A stretch of DNA of 62,047 nucleotides from an uncultured Clostridia bacterium (GTDB lineage Bacteria; Bacillota; Clostridia; Christensenellales; Borkfalkiaceae). Under the pieces are notes generated by a model, which worked only from the letters and a program-made list of their open reading frames with translations, was not told the origin of the DNA and did not search any database. This document shows, one piece after another, positions 39,631 through 50,022 of this stretch (positions are counted from its first letter, which is position 1; every line of letters begins with the position of its first letter). Both the position numbers and the translations under genes were made by a program. Where the stretch lies: NCBI GenBank assembly GCA_947632015.1, contig CANRNP010000004.1, positions 1 to 62,047 on the forward strand, in the 5' to 3' direction.

Positions 39631-42189
39631 ATGAGAATCGAAAGATTATCCGTGGAAAATCTCGCGGAAAATTGCGTTACGGATGAACAAAAGCCGAGAA
39701 TTTCCTTTGCAATCGCATCCGAAAAAAGGGGAGCCGCGCTCGCGAATGCGCAGATCACCGTCAACGGACAGACGTTTACGACGAAAGAGCAGATCCTCGT
39801 TCCCTATGAGGGCGCTCCCTTAAAGCCGTTTACCCGCTATTTGGTTACGGTAAAGGCGACGGACAATTTCGGCGAGACGGATACCGCCGAAACGACCTTC
39901 GAAACGGGCAGGCTCAACACCCCGTGGAAGGCGGAATGGATCACGGACGGCAGGTACAAATTTACCGAAAAGCATGTATCTCCCGTGCCGATGCTGTTCC
40001 GTAAGCGGATAAAAACCGAAAAAAAGATCGTGCGCGCCGTCATTTACAGCACGGCGATGGGCGTTTACGGTCTCGACATCAACGGAAAACGGGTCGGAAA
40101 GGATTACTTTGCTCCCGGCTTTACTTCCTACGAACATCATTTACAATATCAGGTCTACGACGTGACATCTATGCTCACGGGAAACGACGTGCTCACGGCG
40201 ACGGTCGTGGGCGGCTGGGCGGTCGGCTCCTTCGTCTTTAACCGCGTGAACCGCGTGAGTGCGGACCGTCAGGCGCTCCTTCTCGAGCTTCGCCTCACCT
40301 ATGCGGACGGCTCTTCGGAAGTCGTCGGCACCGACGCGAGCTGGGATGTTTCCTTGGAGGGAAATCTCCGTTTTTGCGACCTGTATGACGGAGAGACTTT
40401 CGACGCGACGGTCGATCCCGAAACGATCGCATGGCACAAGGCGGCGGTCGAAACATTGAGAAAGGTCCCCGCGGAGATCGTGGCGGGGTATGGCTCGCCC
40501 GTCATTGCGCACGAGGTCATGAAGCCGATTTCCCGCACAAAACTTTCGGGCGGAGAACTTGTGTATGACTTCGGGCAGAATTTTGCCGGCGTCATCCGCG
40601 CGAAGATCAAGGGCAAACGGGGGCAGCGGGTCGTCTTTCGCCATGCCGAGCTCTTGAAAAAGGACGGAACGCTCAATACCGCTCTTCTCCGCTCCGCAAA
40701 GGCGACGGCGATCTATCTCTGTAAGGACGGGGAACAGGTCTATTCTCCCCGTTACACCTACATGGGGTTCCGCTACGTCGGCGTAGAAGGGATCGAGGAG
40801 GAAAACATCGAACTCGAAGCCTTGGCGCTCTACTCCGACGTGGAGCAGACGGGCTCCTTCGAATGCTCCGATCCTCTGATCAACCGTCTGCAAGAAAACA
40901 TTCTGTGGAGCTCAAAGTCCAACTTTGTGGACATCCCGACCGACTGTCCCCAGCGGGACGAGCGGATGGGCTGGACGGGCGATATTTCCGTCTTTGCCAA
41001 GACGGCGGTCTATAATTTCGGGCTGACGCGCTTCCTTGAAAAATGGCTCAAAGACCTGCGGGCGGAACAGCTCAAAACGGGCGGGATCCCCAACACGATC
41101 CCCGTTCAGGGCTACGGAATGCCCGTGACCTTCCCCCGCATCGCGACCGACAACTGGGGCGACGCCTGCGTGACCGTCCCTTGGGCGCTGTACGAGGCGA
41201 CGGGGGACAGAAAGATCCTCGAAACGTCCTATGCCTCCATGAAAAAATACAATAAGGCATGCGGATTTTGGGCAAAACTTTTGAGCTTCGGGAAGCATCG
41301 TTATATCTGGAATATGCCTCTTCCGTTCAAATTCGGCGACTGGCTCGCGCCCGACGTTCCCACGATGAGCGGGTGGCAGAAACGCAGTAAATGGACGGCG
41401 ACGGCGAGCTATGCGAATACGAGCAGAATGATCTCCCGCATCGCGGGGATCCTCGGCAAAAAAGAGGACGAAAAGAAATACGCCAAACTCTACCGGAAAA
41501 TCTCAAACGCCTATTGCAGCGTGTTCACCGACGGAAAGGGGAAACTCAAAAACGAATTCCAGACGGCATACGTTCTTCCGCTCCACTTCAAAATGTTCCC
41601 CGACGAAAAGACACAGCGGGCGGCGGCAAAACATCTTGCGGCGCTCGTTGCAAAAAACGATCACAAGATCGCGACGGGTTTTCCGGGGACGCCGTTCATC
41701 CTCTTTGCGCTCGCCGATAACGGGCAGGAAGAGGAGGCGTTCAAAATGCTGATGAACACCGAATGCCCTTCGTGGCTCTATGAGGTGAAAGCGGGCGGCA
41801 CGACGATCTGGGAGCGCTGGGACGGCTTAAAGGCGGACGGAACCCTCAACGCGGGCGAGGGCGACGGGACGGACGGCATGATCTCCTTTAACCACTATGC
41901 GAGCGGCGCCGTGGGCGACTTCTTGTATCGCAGGGTGGCGGGGATCGAACCGACGGAATGCGGATACAAGCGTTTCCGCGTAAAGCCGCTTTTGGGCGGA
42001 GGGATCTCTTCGGCAAAAGGCTCGGTCGAAACGCCCTACGGAACGGCGGCATGCGACTGGAAGATCGAAGAGGGGACATTCCTTTTGAACGTCAAAGTCC
42101 CCGCGGGCACAAAATGCACGGTCGAGCTTCCCAACGGGGAAAAATACGAGACGGATAGCGGGAGCTATTCCTATGAGTGCGGAATTTGA
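39631..42189 (+). CDS. GH78 alpha-L-rhamnosidase
   Basis: YDFGQNFAGVIRAKIKGKRGQRVVFRHAE, DIPTDCPQRDERMGWTGDI, GGTTIWERWDG, SFNHYASGAVGDFLYRRVAGI. Confidence 0.93.
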   Translation: MRIERLSVENLAENCVTDEQKPRISFAIASEKRGAALANAQITVNGQTFTTKEQILVPYEGAPLKPFTRYLVTVKATDNFGETDTAETTFETGRLNTPWKAEWITDGRYKFTEKHVSPVPMLFRKRIKTEKKIVRAVIYSTAMGVYGLDINGKRVGKDYFAPGFTSYEHHLQYQVYDVTSMLTGNDVLTATVVGGWAVGSFVFNRVNRVSADRQALLLELRLTYADGSSEVVGTDASWDVSLEGNLRFCDLYDGETFDATVDPETIAWHKAAVETLRKVPAEIVAGYGSPVIAHEVMKPISRTKLSGGELVYDFGQNFAGVIRAKIKGKRGQRVVFRHAELLKKDGTLNTALLRSAKATAIYLCKDGEQVYSPRYTYMGFRYVGVEGIEEENIELEALALYSDVEQTGSFECSDPLINRLQENILWSSKSNFVDIPTDCPQRDERMGWTGDISVFAKTAVYNFGLTRFLEKWLKDLRAEQLKTGGIPNTIPVQGYGMPVTFPRIATDNWGDACVTVPWALYEATGDRKILETSYASMKKYNKACGFWAKLLSFGKHRYIWNMPLPFKFGDWLAPDVPTMSGWQKRSKWTATASYANTSRMISRIAGILGKKEDEKKYAKLYRKISNAYCSVFTDGKGKLKNEFQTAYVLPLHFKMFPDEKTQRAAAKHLAALVAKNDHKIATGFPGTPFILFALADNGQEEEAFKMLMNTECPSWLYEVKAGGTTIWERWDGLKADGTLNAGEGDGTDGMISFNHYASGAVGDFLYRRVAGIEPTECGYKRFRVKPLLGGGISSAKGSVETPYGTAACDWKIEEGTFLLNVKVPAGTKCTVELPNGEKYETDSGSYSYECGI

Positions 42190-42190
42190 T

Positions 42191-43495
42191 ATGAAATATT
42201 TTTTGGCGATCGACATCGGCGCGTCAAGCGGGCGGCATATCGTCGGTTGGCAGGACGGCGGCGAAATCAAAACGGAGGAAGTTTACCGTTTCCCCAACGG
42301 CGTAAAGGAGGAGAGGGGGCATCTCACTTGGGATATCGCCTCCCTCTTCGAAAACGTGAAGGCGGGGATCGCAAAGGCGCTGAAAAAGTACCCGCAGATC
42401 GAAAGTCTTGCCATCGATACCTGGGCGGTGGATTACGTTCTTCTGGACGGCGAAAAGGAGATCTTGCCCTGCTATTCTTACCGTGACGGAAGAACGGAAA
42501 GAACCGTCCCGCTCGTCCACGGGAAGATCCCCTTCGAGGAATTGTACCAAAGAACGGGCATCCAGTTCCAGACGTTCAACACGATCTATCAGTTCTACGA
42601 CGATCTTTTGAAGGGGAGGTTGCAACGGGCGACGGACTTTTTGATGCTGCCCGAATATCTCTCCTATAAGCTCACGGGCGTCAAAGCGCACGAGTACACG
42701 AACGCGACGACGACGGGGCTTCTCGGCGGCGACGGCAAGTACGACAAAGAAATTTTGGAAAAGCTCGGTTTTCCCCGAAAGCTGTTCGGGAAGATCAGCC
42801 CGCCCAAGACGGCGCTGGGCAAGCTCCAAGAGAGCGTCGCGCGGGAAGTCGGCGGAAATTGCGAAGTCGTTCTGTGCGCCTCGCACGATACGGCAAGCGC
42901 CGTGGAGGGGATCCCGATCGAGGGCGACGAACCCTATATCTCTTCGGGGACGTGGTCCCTTCTCGGCGTGAAAGTGCCGAAGATCATCGCGGACGAAAAG
43001 AGCAGAAAGGCGAACTATTCCAACGAGGGCGGCGTCGGCTACATCCGTTACCAGAAGAACATCATGGGGCAATGGGTGGTCAACCGTCTCAGGGAGGAGC
43101 TCTGTCCGGAAAAGCCCTTCGAGCAGATCGAGGCGGAAGCGCAAACGAGCGGTTTCCACGATTATGCGGACATCAACGACCCGATCTTCTTTGCGCCCGA
43201 CAGCATGAAAGAGGCGTTCGACGGGTGGTTCAAAAACGAGAGGGGACCGAGAACCGAACAGGATTATTTCAACTGCGCCTTTCTGTCCCTCGCCGCGAGT
43301 TTTATGACGGCGGTCGAGGAGCTCGAAGAAAATCTCGGAAAAAAGTATCAAAAGCTGTATATCGTCGGCGGGGGAGCGAAGAACAAATACCTGAACGAAC
43401 TCACCGCCGAGGCATGCAAACTCGAAGTGATCGCTTTGCCCATTGAGGCGACGGCGCTTGGAAATTTGAAGATTCAGATGGAGAGAAAACAATGA
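42191..43495 (+). CDS. rhaB: Rhamnulokinase
   Basis: LAIDIGASSGRHIVG, SLAIDTWAVDYVLLDG, YISSGTWSLLGVK, YIVGGGAKNKYLNELTAEA. Confidence 0.93.
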   Translation: MKYFLAIDIGASSGRHIVGWQDGGEIKTEEVYRFPNGVKEERGHLTWDIASLFENVKAGIAKALKKYPQIESLAIDTWAVDYVLLDGEKEILPCYSYRDGRTERTVPLVHGKIPFEELYQRTGIQFQTFNTIYQFYDDLLKGRLQRATDFLMLPEYLSYKLTGVKAHEYTNATTTGLLGGDGKYDKEILEKLGFPRKLFGKISPPKTALGKLQESVAREVGGNCEVVLCASHDTASAVEGIPIEGDEPYISSGTWSLLGVKVPKIIADEKSRKANYSNEGGVGYIRYQKNIMGQWVVNRLREELCPEKPFEQIEAEAQTSGFHDYADINDPIFFAPDSMKEAFDGWFKNERGPRTEQDYFNCAFLSLAASFMTAVEELEENLGKKYQKLYIVGGGAKNKYLNELTAEACKLEVIALPIEATALGNLKIQMERKQ

Positions 43496-44739
43496 CTTAC
43501 TATGAAATTGCAAAAAAACGTTATGCGGATTTCGGTGTCGATACGGAGACGGCTTTAAGAAAGGTCGCCGAAATCCCCATAGGCATCCATTGTTGGCAGG
43601 GCGACGACGTCATCGGCTTCGACGGCTCGGAAAGTCTTTCGGGCGGCATTCAGACGACGGGCAACTACCCAGGCCGCGCCCGCACTTTTGAGGAGTTGAA
43701 GTCGGATATTAAAGTGGCGTTTTCCCTCATCCCCGGTAAAAAACGGCTCAATCTTCATGCGAGCTATGCCATTCTCGGCGAAGATAAGGGGAAGGTGGAC
43801 CGCGACGGCTATACCTATCGGTATTTCGAGCCGTGGGTGGAGTTTGCGAAAGAGCTTGGGCTCGACGGCATCGACTTCAACCCGACCTTTTTCGGACATC
43901 CGAAAATGAAGGACGGTCTGTCGCTCTCCTCCCCCGATGAAGCTACCCGCAAATTCTGGGTGGAGCACGGAAAGCGTTGCATGGAGATCGCGGCAGACTT
44001 AGGCAAGGCGTTCAAAAAGCCCTGCCTCGTCAACATCTGGATCCCCGATGGGTTTAAGGACGTGCCCTCCGACCGCCTCGGTCCTCGCCTTCGCTTAAAG
44101 AAGTCTCTCGACGAAATTCTTGAAAATTACGAGAGGGAATGGGTCATTCCCGCCGTAGAGAGCAAGGTGTTCGGGATCGGCGTCGAGAGCTACACGGTGG
44201 GGAGCAACGAGTTCTATCAGAACTATGCGGCGGAGAAGGGCATCTGCTGTCTGCTCGATAACGGGCACTATCATCCGCTCGAATATGTCTCGGATAAGAT
44301 CCCCGCGCTCCTCGCCTTCTACGACAGGGTCGCGCTCCATGTCACAAGGGGAGTCAGGTGGGACAGCGACCACGTCGTTCTCTTTGAGGATGAACTCAAA
44401 GAGATCGCGAAGGAGATCGTAAGGAATGACGCGACGGAGAGAGTTCTCATCGGGCTCGACTACTTCGACGCAAGCATCAACCGCATTGCGGCTTGGGTAA
44501 CAGGCGGAAGAAATATGCAAAAGGCACTTCTCTTTGCGCTTCTTCAACCGAATGCAGAGCTCAAAGCCTTGCAGGACAGCGCGCGGTTTACCGAACTGAT
44601 GAATTTACAGGAAGAAGTCAAAACGTTGCCGTTCGGCGCCGTGTGGGAAGAATATCTTTCCCGCGCGGGTGTTGTTGGCGCGGATTGGCTGTCCGAAGTA
44701 AAGAAATACGAAAAAGAAGTTTTAAGCAAGAGAGGATAA
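43492..44739 (+). CDS. rhaA: L-rhamnose isomerase
   Basis: IPIGIHCWQGDDVIGFDGSESLSGGIQTTGNYPGRA; LLDNGHYHPLEYVSDK. Confidence 0.95.
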   Translation: MTYYEIAKKRYADFGVDTETALRKVAEIPIGIHCWQGDDVIGFDGSESLSGGIQTTGNYPGRARTFEELKSDIKVAFSLIPGKKRLNLHASYAILGEDKGKVDRDGYTYRYFEPWVEFAKELGLDGIDFNPTFFGHPKMKDGLSLSSPDEATRKFWVEHGKRCMEIAADLGKAFKKPCLVNIWIPDGFKDVPSDRLGPRLRLKKSLDEILENYEREWVIPAVESKVFGIGVESYTVGSNEFYQNYAAEKGICCLLDNGHYHPLEYVSDKIPALLAFYDRVALHVTRGVRWDSDHVVLFEDELKEIAKEIVRNDATERVLIGLDYFDASINRIAAWVTGGRNMQKALLFALLQPNAELKALQDSARFTELMNLQEEVKTLPFGAVWEEYLSRAGVVGADWLSEVKKYEKEVLSKRG

Positions 44740-44743
44740 AAAT

Positions 44744-45592
44744 ATGAAAAATATCTATGAGGCAAAATTTCTCAAAGAGTTTTGCTCGGTAGCGGCAAAC
44801 ATGTACCGTCTCGGCTGGGATGAGCGCAACGGCGGCAATATCAGTTACCTGCTCGAAGAGGAAGAGGTCAAAGAATATCTCAATCTGAACCACATTTTCC
44901 GCACCATGCCCTTTATGGGGTGGAACGAAACGGCATTCGACGCCTCGCCGATCGCGGGCAAGATCTTTCTCGTTACGGGGACGGGAAAATACTTCAAAAA
45001 CGTCAAAGACGACCCCGAAACGAATCTCGGTATCATCCGCATTGCAAAGAACGGGAAGAACATGGAGCTATTGTGGGGATTCAAGGACGGCGGGAGACCG
45101 ACTTCCGAATTCCCCGCCCACATGATGAGCCACATGGCGCGCCTTGGGGTCGATCCCGAAAACCGCGTCGTCATGCACTGCCATCCCACCTATACGCTCG
45201 CCATGAATTACGTCCATGAGCTCGACGAAGCAAAATTCACGCACACGCTCTGGCAGATGTCCACGGAGTGTATCGTCGTATTTCCCGACGGCGTGGGCGT
45301 GCTCCCGTGGATGGTTTGCGGCACGAGAGAGATCGGCGAGGCGACCGCAAAGAAAATGGAAGAGTACCGTCTCGTCGTCTGGGGGATGCACGGCATTTAC
45401 GGCGCGGGCAAAACGCTCGACGAAACCTTCGGGCTCATTGAAACGGTGGAAAAAGCGGCGCAGGTCTATATGCTCACCGCCCATCTTCCGCGCATAAATA
45501 CCATCACCGACGCGCAATTAAAAGAGCTTGCAACCTGCTTCGGCGTCACGCCGAGGGCGGGGATATTCACGCAAGAGGATAAAAAGAGGTGA
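44744..45592 (+). CDS. rhaD: Rhamnulose-1-phosphate aldolase
   Basis: WDERNGGNISYLLEEEEV, VVMHCHPTYTLAMNYVHE, VVWGMHGIYGAGKTLDETFGLIETVEKAA. Confidence 0.93.
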   Translation: MKNIYEAKFLKEFCSVAANMYRLGWDERNGGNISYLLEEEEVKEYLNLNHIFRTMPFMGWNETAFDASPIAGKIFLVTGTGKYFKNVKDDPETNLGIIRIAKNGKNMELLWGFKDGGRPTSEFPAHMMSHMARLGVDPENRVVMHCHPTYTLAMNYVHELDEAKFTHTLWQMSTECIVVFPDGVGVLPWMVCGTREIGEATAKKMEEYRLVVWGMHGIYGAGKTLDETFGLIETVEKAAQVYMLTAHLPRINTITDAQLKELATCFGVTPRAGIFTQEDKKR

Positions 45593-45597
45593 AAATT

Positions 45598-47328
45598 ATG
45601 GAAGAAAAACAGAAAAAGAGCATCTTTGAAACGCCGCTCTTGTCTACGAAGATCAAGTCGGCAAAGGCAAAGATCTTTCCCGAAGGGGCGCTCGGTTACT
45701 TTTTGGGACCGACGCTGGCGCTTCTTGCAAACAGCATTCTGTCGGGATATCTCAACCAGTACATGACGGACGTCCTCGACATGATGAGCTGGGCGGCATG
45801 GTTCGTAACGTGGCTGCCCGTTATCTCGGTCGTGTTTGTCATCATCGGCAACATTCTCGTCGGACGGCTCATGGACCGAAGCAGGACGAAGGCGGGCAAG
45901 GCGCGGCCGCTCCTGCTCGTCGCGATCCCGCTGAGCATTCTCGCTTTGCTCGTTCTGTTCGTCTTTTCGCCCGCGCCGACGGAGAGCAATCATACCCTCA
46001 TCCTTATTCTGTTCGCGGTGGGGTATAACCTTTGGTTTGCGATCGCCTATCCGTTCTATTATACCTCGCATGCGGCGCTCGTGAATTTGTCTACGCGCAA
46101 CAGCAAAGACCGCTCTTTGCTCGCCACGATTTCCAACGCGACGTCGCTCGCCGCAATGGGGCTTACGACGATGATCCTTCCCTTCTTCATCGGGCTTCTG
46201 TTTGTGTCGGAGAACGGCGTTATCGATCAAACGGCGTCCTTGAATGCGTGGAAAATATTCGTGATCGCGCTCGTCGTCATCACCTTCCTCGGCATCGTGA
46301 TAGAATATTTCTTCACGCGGGAGCGTGTGACGGAGGAATCCTTCGCGCTCGCCAAGACGGAGACGAAAAAGGGCGTCTCCCTCGGCAAACAGGCGAAGGT
46401 GTGCTTTACGGATAAGTTTTGGATCATCATGATCGTGTTCTTCTTCCTCTATCAGCTCGGCGGAATGCTCAAAAACGTGTCGCAGTTCTATTACTGTCAA
46501 TCGTTCTTCCCGCAGAACGGAGGATATTCGAAGGATGCGGGCGGATTCTGGTCGGGACAGCTCGCCATCTACGGCGCCATTCCCACGGCGCTCGGCATGG
46601 TGATCGCATGGCCGCTCTCGAATAAGATCGGCAAGGGAAGAGCCATTCTCTTCGGAGCGATCTTGTCTGCGATCGGCGGGGCGATCGGGTTTATCGCGCC
46701 CGAAAACTTCATCGTGGTGACGGTTTCGTTTATGGTCAAGGCGCTCGGCTCCACGCCCGCAATGTATCTCTCGCTCGCACTCCTTGCAGACATTCTCGAC
46801 CATCAGGAGGCGAAGCACGGATTCCGCACGGACGGGCTCACAATGACGATTTACGGCGCCATTATGGCGGGAATGACGGGCATTGCAACGGGCATCCTCA
46901 ATCTTGCCCTCAATGCGAACGGTTACACGGCGGCGATGATCTCCGATCCCACGCCCGCGTTGCAGACGGCAATGAAGTGGATCTTCATCGGCGGGGAAAC
47001 GCTCTGCTATGCGGTGATCGTGCTGCTCTTCCTCTTCATGGGTGTAGAGAAGTTTATCAAGCAAGACCATGAACAGATCAGAGAGCGCCAGAAGGCGGAA
47101 GCGCTTGCACGCGGCGAGGAATGGATCGAACCCGAAGAGCGTCTGCGCCTCGAAGAAGAGGAGGCGGATCGCGTTGCGGAGGAGAACCGCAAGGCGGAGC
47201 TTAGAGCCAAGTGCGAAAAGAAGGGCTTGAATTTCGAGGAAGAAGAGGCGAAATACGAAGCCGCGCTCGAAGCAAAGCGCAAGGCGGCGGAAGAGAAGAA
47301 AGCCCAAAAAGAAGCAAAAAAGAAATAA
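45598..47328 (+). CDS. MFS/GPH-family sugar:cation symporter with charged C-terminal tail
   Basis: GNILVGRLMDRSRTKAGKARPLLLVAIP; about 90-aa highly charged C-terminal extension rich in E/K/R/A. Confidence 0.85.
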   Translation: MEEKQKKSIFETPLLSTKIKSAKAKIFPEGALGYFLGPTLALLANSILSGYLNQYMTDVLDMMSWAAWFVTWLPVISVVFVIIGNILVGRLMDRSRTKAGKARPLLLVAIPLSILALLVLFVFSPAPTESNHTLILILFAVGYNLWFAIAYPFYYTSHAALVNLSTRNSKDRSLLATISNATSLAAMGLTTMILPFFIGLLFVSENGVIDQTASLNAWKIFVIALVVITFLGIVIEYFFTRERVTEESFALAKTETKKGVSLGKQAKVCFTDKFWIIMIVFFFLYQLGGMLKNVSQFYYCQSFFPQNGGYSKDAGGFWSGQLAIYGAIPTALGMVIAWPLSNKIGKGRAILFGAILSAIGGAIGFIAPENFIVVTVSFMVKALGSTPAMYLSLALLADILDHQEAKHGFRTDGLTMTIYGAIMAGMTGIATGILNLALNANGYTAAMISDPTPALQTAMKWIFIGGETLCYAVIVLLFLFMGVEKFIKQDHEQIRERQKAEALARGEEWIEPEERLRLEEEEADRVAEENRKAELRAKCEKKGLNFEEEEAKYEAALEAKRKAAEEKKAQKEAKKK

Positions 47329-47412
47329 CGGGTACGAAAAAGACGGATTTTTTCCCGGCAGAGAACGCTTGCAAATTTGCAGGCGTTCTCCCCCGTTTTT
47401 ATGAGGAGAATT

Positions 47413-49770
47413 ATGCCGAAGATCTGTTTCAATGAGGGGTGGCGATACCGAAAAGAGGGAGCGGGCTCATGGAAGTCCGTCTCTCTCCCGCACGACGCGA
47501 TGCTCGAAGAGCCGCGCACGGCGGAGAGCGCGGGCGGCGCAAATATCGGTTTTTTCGAAGGGCATAACTATGAATATGCCAAAAATTTTACCTTGTCGGA
47601 TATTTCTGGGAAAAAATTCTATCTCGAATTCGAAGGCGTTTATCGAAACGCCCGCGTGCGGGTGAATGGAAAAGAGGCGGGTTTCCGCCCCTACGGCTAT
47701 ACGGATTTTTTCCTCGATGTTACAAATTTTTTACAACGTGGTGAAAATTTTCTTACCGTGACCGCAAAAAACGCCGATCAGCCCAACAGCCGTTGGTATT
47801 CGGGTTCGGGCATTTACCGCCCCGTATGGCTGTACGAACTTCCCGAAAAACATATTTTGCCAAACGGGGTGAAGATCGTCACCGCGGACTTTTTGAAAGG
47901 CGAAGTGGAGGTCTCGGTGGAGACATCCCACGGCGGAAGCGTAAAGATTGAAATTGAGGACGGCGGAAATATTGTGGCGCAGGGCGAGGGGGAACGGGTA
48001 AGCCTGCTCCTTCCCGACGTCAAACTCTGGTCGCCCGAAACGCCTTTTCTTTACACCTGCCGCGTGACTTATCATGAGGACGTGCGGGAAATTCCCTTCG
48101 GCGTGCGCCAAATCGCATGCGACGCGAAGAAGGGGTTTTGTATCAACGGGAAGCGGGTGATCCTGCGCGGCGCGTGCATCCATCACGACAACGGTATTTT
48201 GGGCGCGTGCGCCTATCCCGAAGCGGAGGAGCGAAAGATTGCGCTCTTGAAGGAGGCGGGCTACAATGCGATCCGTTCGGCGCACAATCCCTGCTCCAAG
48301 GCATTGCTCGACGCCTGCGACCGCCTCGGCATGCTCGTTATGGACGAATATGCCGACATGTGGTACGTCCATAAGACGCGGTACGACTATGCGGCGCGCC
48401 TTCCCGATTTTTGGAGAGAGGATCTGAAAGAAATGGCGGAAAAGGACTTTAACCACCCGTCCGTGATTCTGTACTCCACGGGCAACGAGGTGGGGGAGAC
48501 CTCCGAAAAGCGCGGCATTGCGCTTACGAAACAGTTTACGGACTATCTGCACGAGCTCGACCCGACCCGTCCCGTCACCTGCGGGGTGAATATCTGGTTC
48601 AACGCCATGTACAAGATGGGATTCGGGCAGTACTCCGACAAGAAGGCGGAAAAGCAGGCGAGCGCGAAAAAGGGCAGAAAACCCGCAGTGGGGTCGGAAT
48701 TTTTCAACAACCTCGCGGGAAAACTCGGCGCGGGGTTCATGAAGACGATGGCAACTTTGCCCCTCTGCGACAGGGTGACGAAGGACGCCTTTGCGAATAT
48801 GGACGTTGCAGGCTACAATTACGGCATCAAACGCTACTTGCACGACATGAAAAAATATCCCGATCGGGTGATCGTGGGCAGCGAAACGTTCTGTTCGGAC
48901 GCCTATCTCTTTTGGGAACTTGCAAAAACGCACCCCGCGCTCATCGGCGATTTCGTCTGGGCGGGCATCGACTATTTGGGCGAAGCCGGCGTCGGCAGTT
49001 GGGAATACAAGGAATATGCTCCCGCGCCGGGCGGAAGCGTCGGGTGGATCGCGGCGGGCAGCGGCAGGCTCGACCTCACGGGAAGCCCCTTGGGCGAAGC
49101 GCTCTATACGAAAGTCGCCTTCGAGCTCGAAACAACGCCGCAGATCGCGGTCGTGCCCGTCAGCCACACGAAGGAGAAGCATTTTCCGTCCGCGTGGAAG
49201 TTCTCCAACGCCCTTCCCTCATGGAGCTGGAACGGGCTCGACGGCAAGCCCGCGCGGGTAGAGGTCTATTCCCGCGCGCCCGTCGTGGAACTTTTCGTCA
49301 ACGGCAAACGGGTGGGGAAAAAGAAGTTCAAAAAGAATTGCAGGTTCGATTTCAAGGTAAAATACCGCGGCGGGGAGATCGTTGCCGTCGCCGAAGATAA
49401 GGGCGGCAGGGAGCTTGCCCGTAATGCCTTAAAAACGGCGGGCGGGGAGACGGCGCTCTCCGTCCTGCCCGAAAAGAAGGAGATAAAATCGGGCGAACTC
49501 TGTTTTGTGCGCCTGCGCTTTACCGATAGAGAGGGGACTTTGAAGCCGCTCGAACACAGAGCGATCGCGGTGGAGGTCGAAGGAGGGGAACTCGTCGCCC
49601 TCGGCAACGCCTGCCCGTTCAACCGGGACGGGTATCTCGGCACCTCGACAGATACCTATTACGGCGAAGCGCTTGCCGTCGTCCGCGCGGGCGACAGCGG
49701 CTTTACGCTCAAAGCGACGGACGGACATCTCCGCGGCGAAGCGTCTGTTCCCTGTTTTCCGAAAAAATAA
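47413..49770 (+). CDS. GH2 beta-galactosidase-like glycoside hydrolase
   Basis: FNEGWRYRKEG, SRWYSGSGIYRPVWLYE, NGKRVILRGACIHHDNGILGA, NHPSVILYSTGNEVGE. Confidence 0.9.
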   Translation: MPKICFNEGWRYRKEGAGSWKSVSLPHDAMLEEPRTAESAGGANIGFFEGHNYEYAKNFTLSDISGKKFYLEFEGVYRNARVRVNGKEAGFRPYGYTDFFLDVTNFLQRGENFLTVTAKNADQPNSRWYSGSGIYRPVWLYELPEKHILPNGVKIVTADFLKGEVEVSVETSHGGSVKIEIEDGGNIVAQGEGERVSLLLPDVKLWSPETPFLYTCRVTYHEDVREIPFGVRQIACDAKKGFCINGKRVILRGACIHHDNGILGACAYPEAEERKIALLKEAGYNAIRSAHNPCSKALLDACDRLGMLVMDEYADMWYVHKTRYDYAARLPDFWREDLKEMAEKDFNHPSVILYSTGNEVGETSEKRGIALTKQFTDYLHELDPTRPVTCGVNIWFNAMYKMGFGQYSDKKAEKQASAKKGRKPAVGSEFFNNLAGKLGAGFMKTMATLPLCDRVTKDAFANMDVAGYNYGIKRYLHDMKKYPDRVIVGSETFCSDAYLFWELAKTHPALIGDFVWAGIDYLGEAGVGSWEYKEYAPAPGGSVGWIAAGSGRLDLTGSPLGEALYTKVAFELETTPQIAVVPVSHTKEKHFPSAWKFSNALPSWSWNGLDGKPARVEVYSRAPVVELFVNGKRVGKKKFKKNCRFDFKVKYRGGEIVAVAEDKGGRELARNALKTAGGETALSVLPEKKEIKSGELCFVRLRFTDREGTLKPLEHRAIAVEVEGGELVALGNACPFNRDGYLGTSTDTYYGEALAVVRAGDSGFTLKATDGHLRGEASVPCFPKK

Positions 49771-49925
49771 CACGATTACTCAAAAAATAACACGGCAACC
49801 CCTTAACAAAATAAAAAAATTGGGGCCGTGAGGGGTCAGCTTGCGAGAAAACTGGCGGGGAAGGGCTGAGAATGTGATAGATAGGTGAAGTTTGTGAAAA
49901 TCTGGTGAAATAGCGTTGAGAATTA

Positions 49926-49954
49926 TTGACAAAATTTGTGAGATATGATAAAGT
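49926..49954 (+). promoter_or_regulatory. Candidate promoter for the CBM-like lipoprotein/GH43 operon
   Basis: TTGACA - 17 bp - TAAAGT; palindrome GAACGTTC at 49969-49976. Confidence 0.4.
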
Positions 49955-50022
49955 AGGGGCAAAGAGGGGAACGTTCACCTTTTTTGCGGACGTGCTCCCA
50001 AAACTATTTTTGGAGGAATGTT

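Noticed and set aside
49757-49855. Direct repeat AAAAAATAACACG twice plus CACGG...CCGTG stem
   Set aside because: Likely an imperfect terminator region after the GH2 gene; no coding or mobile-element signal.
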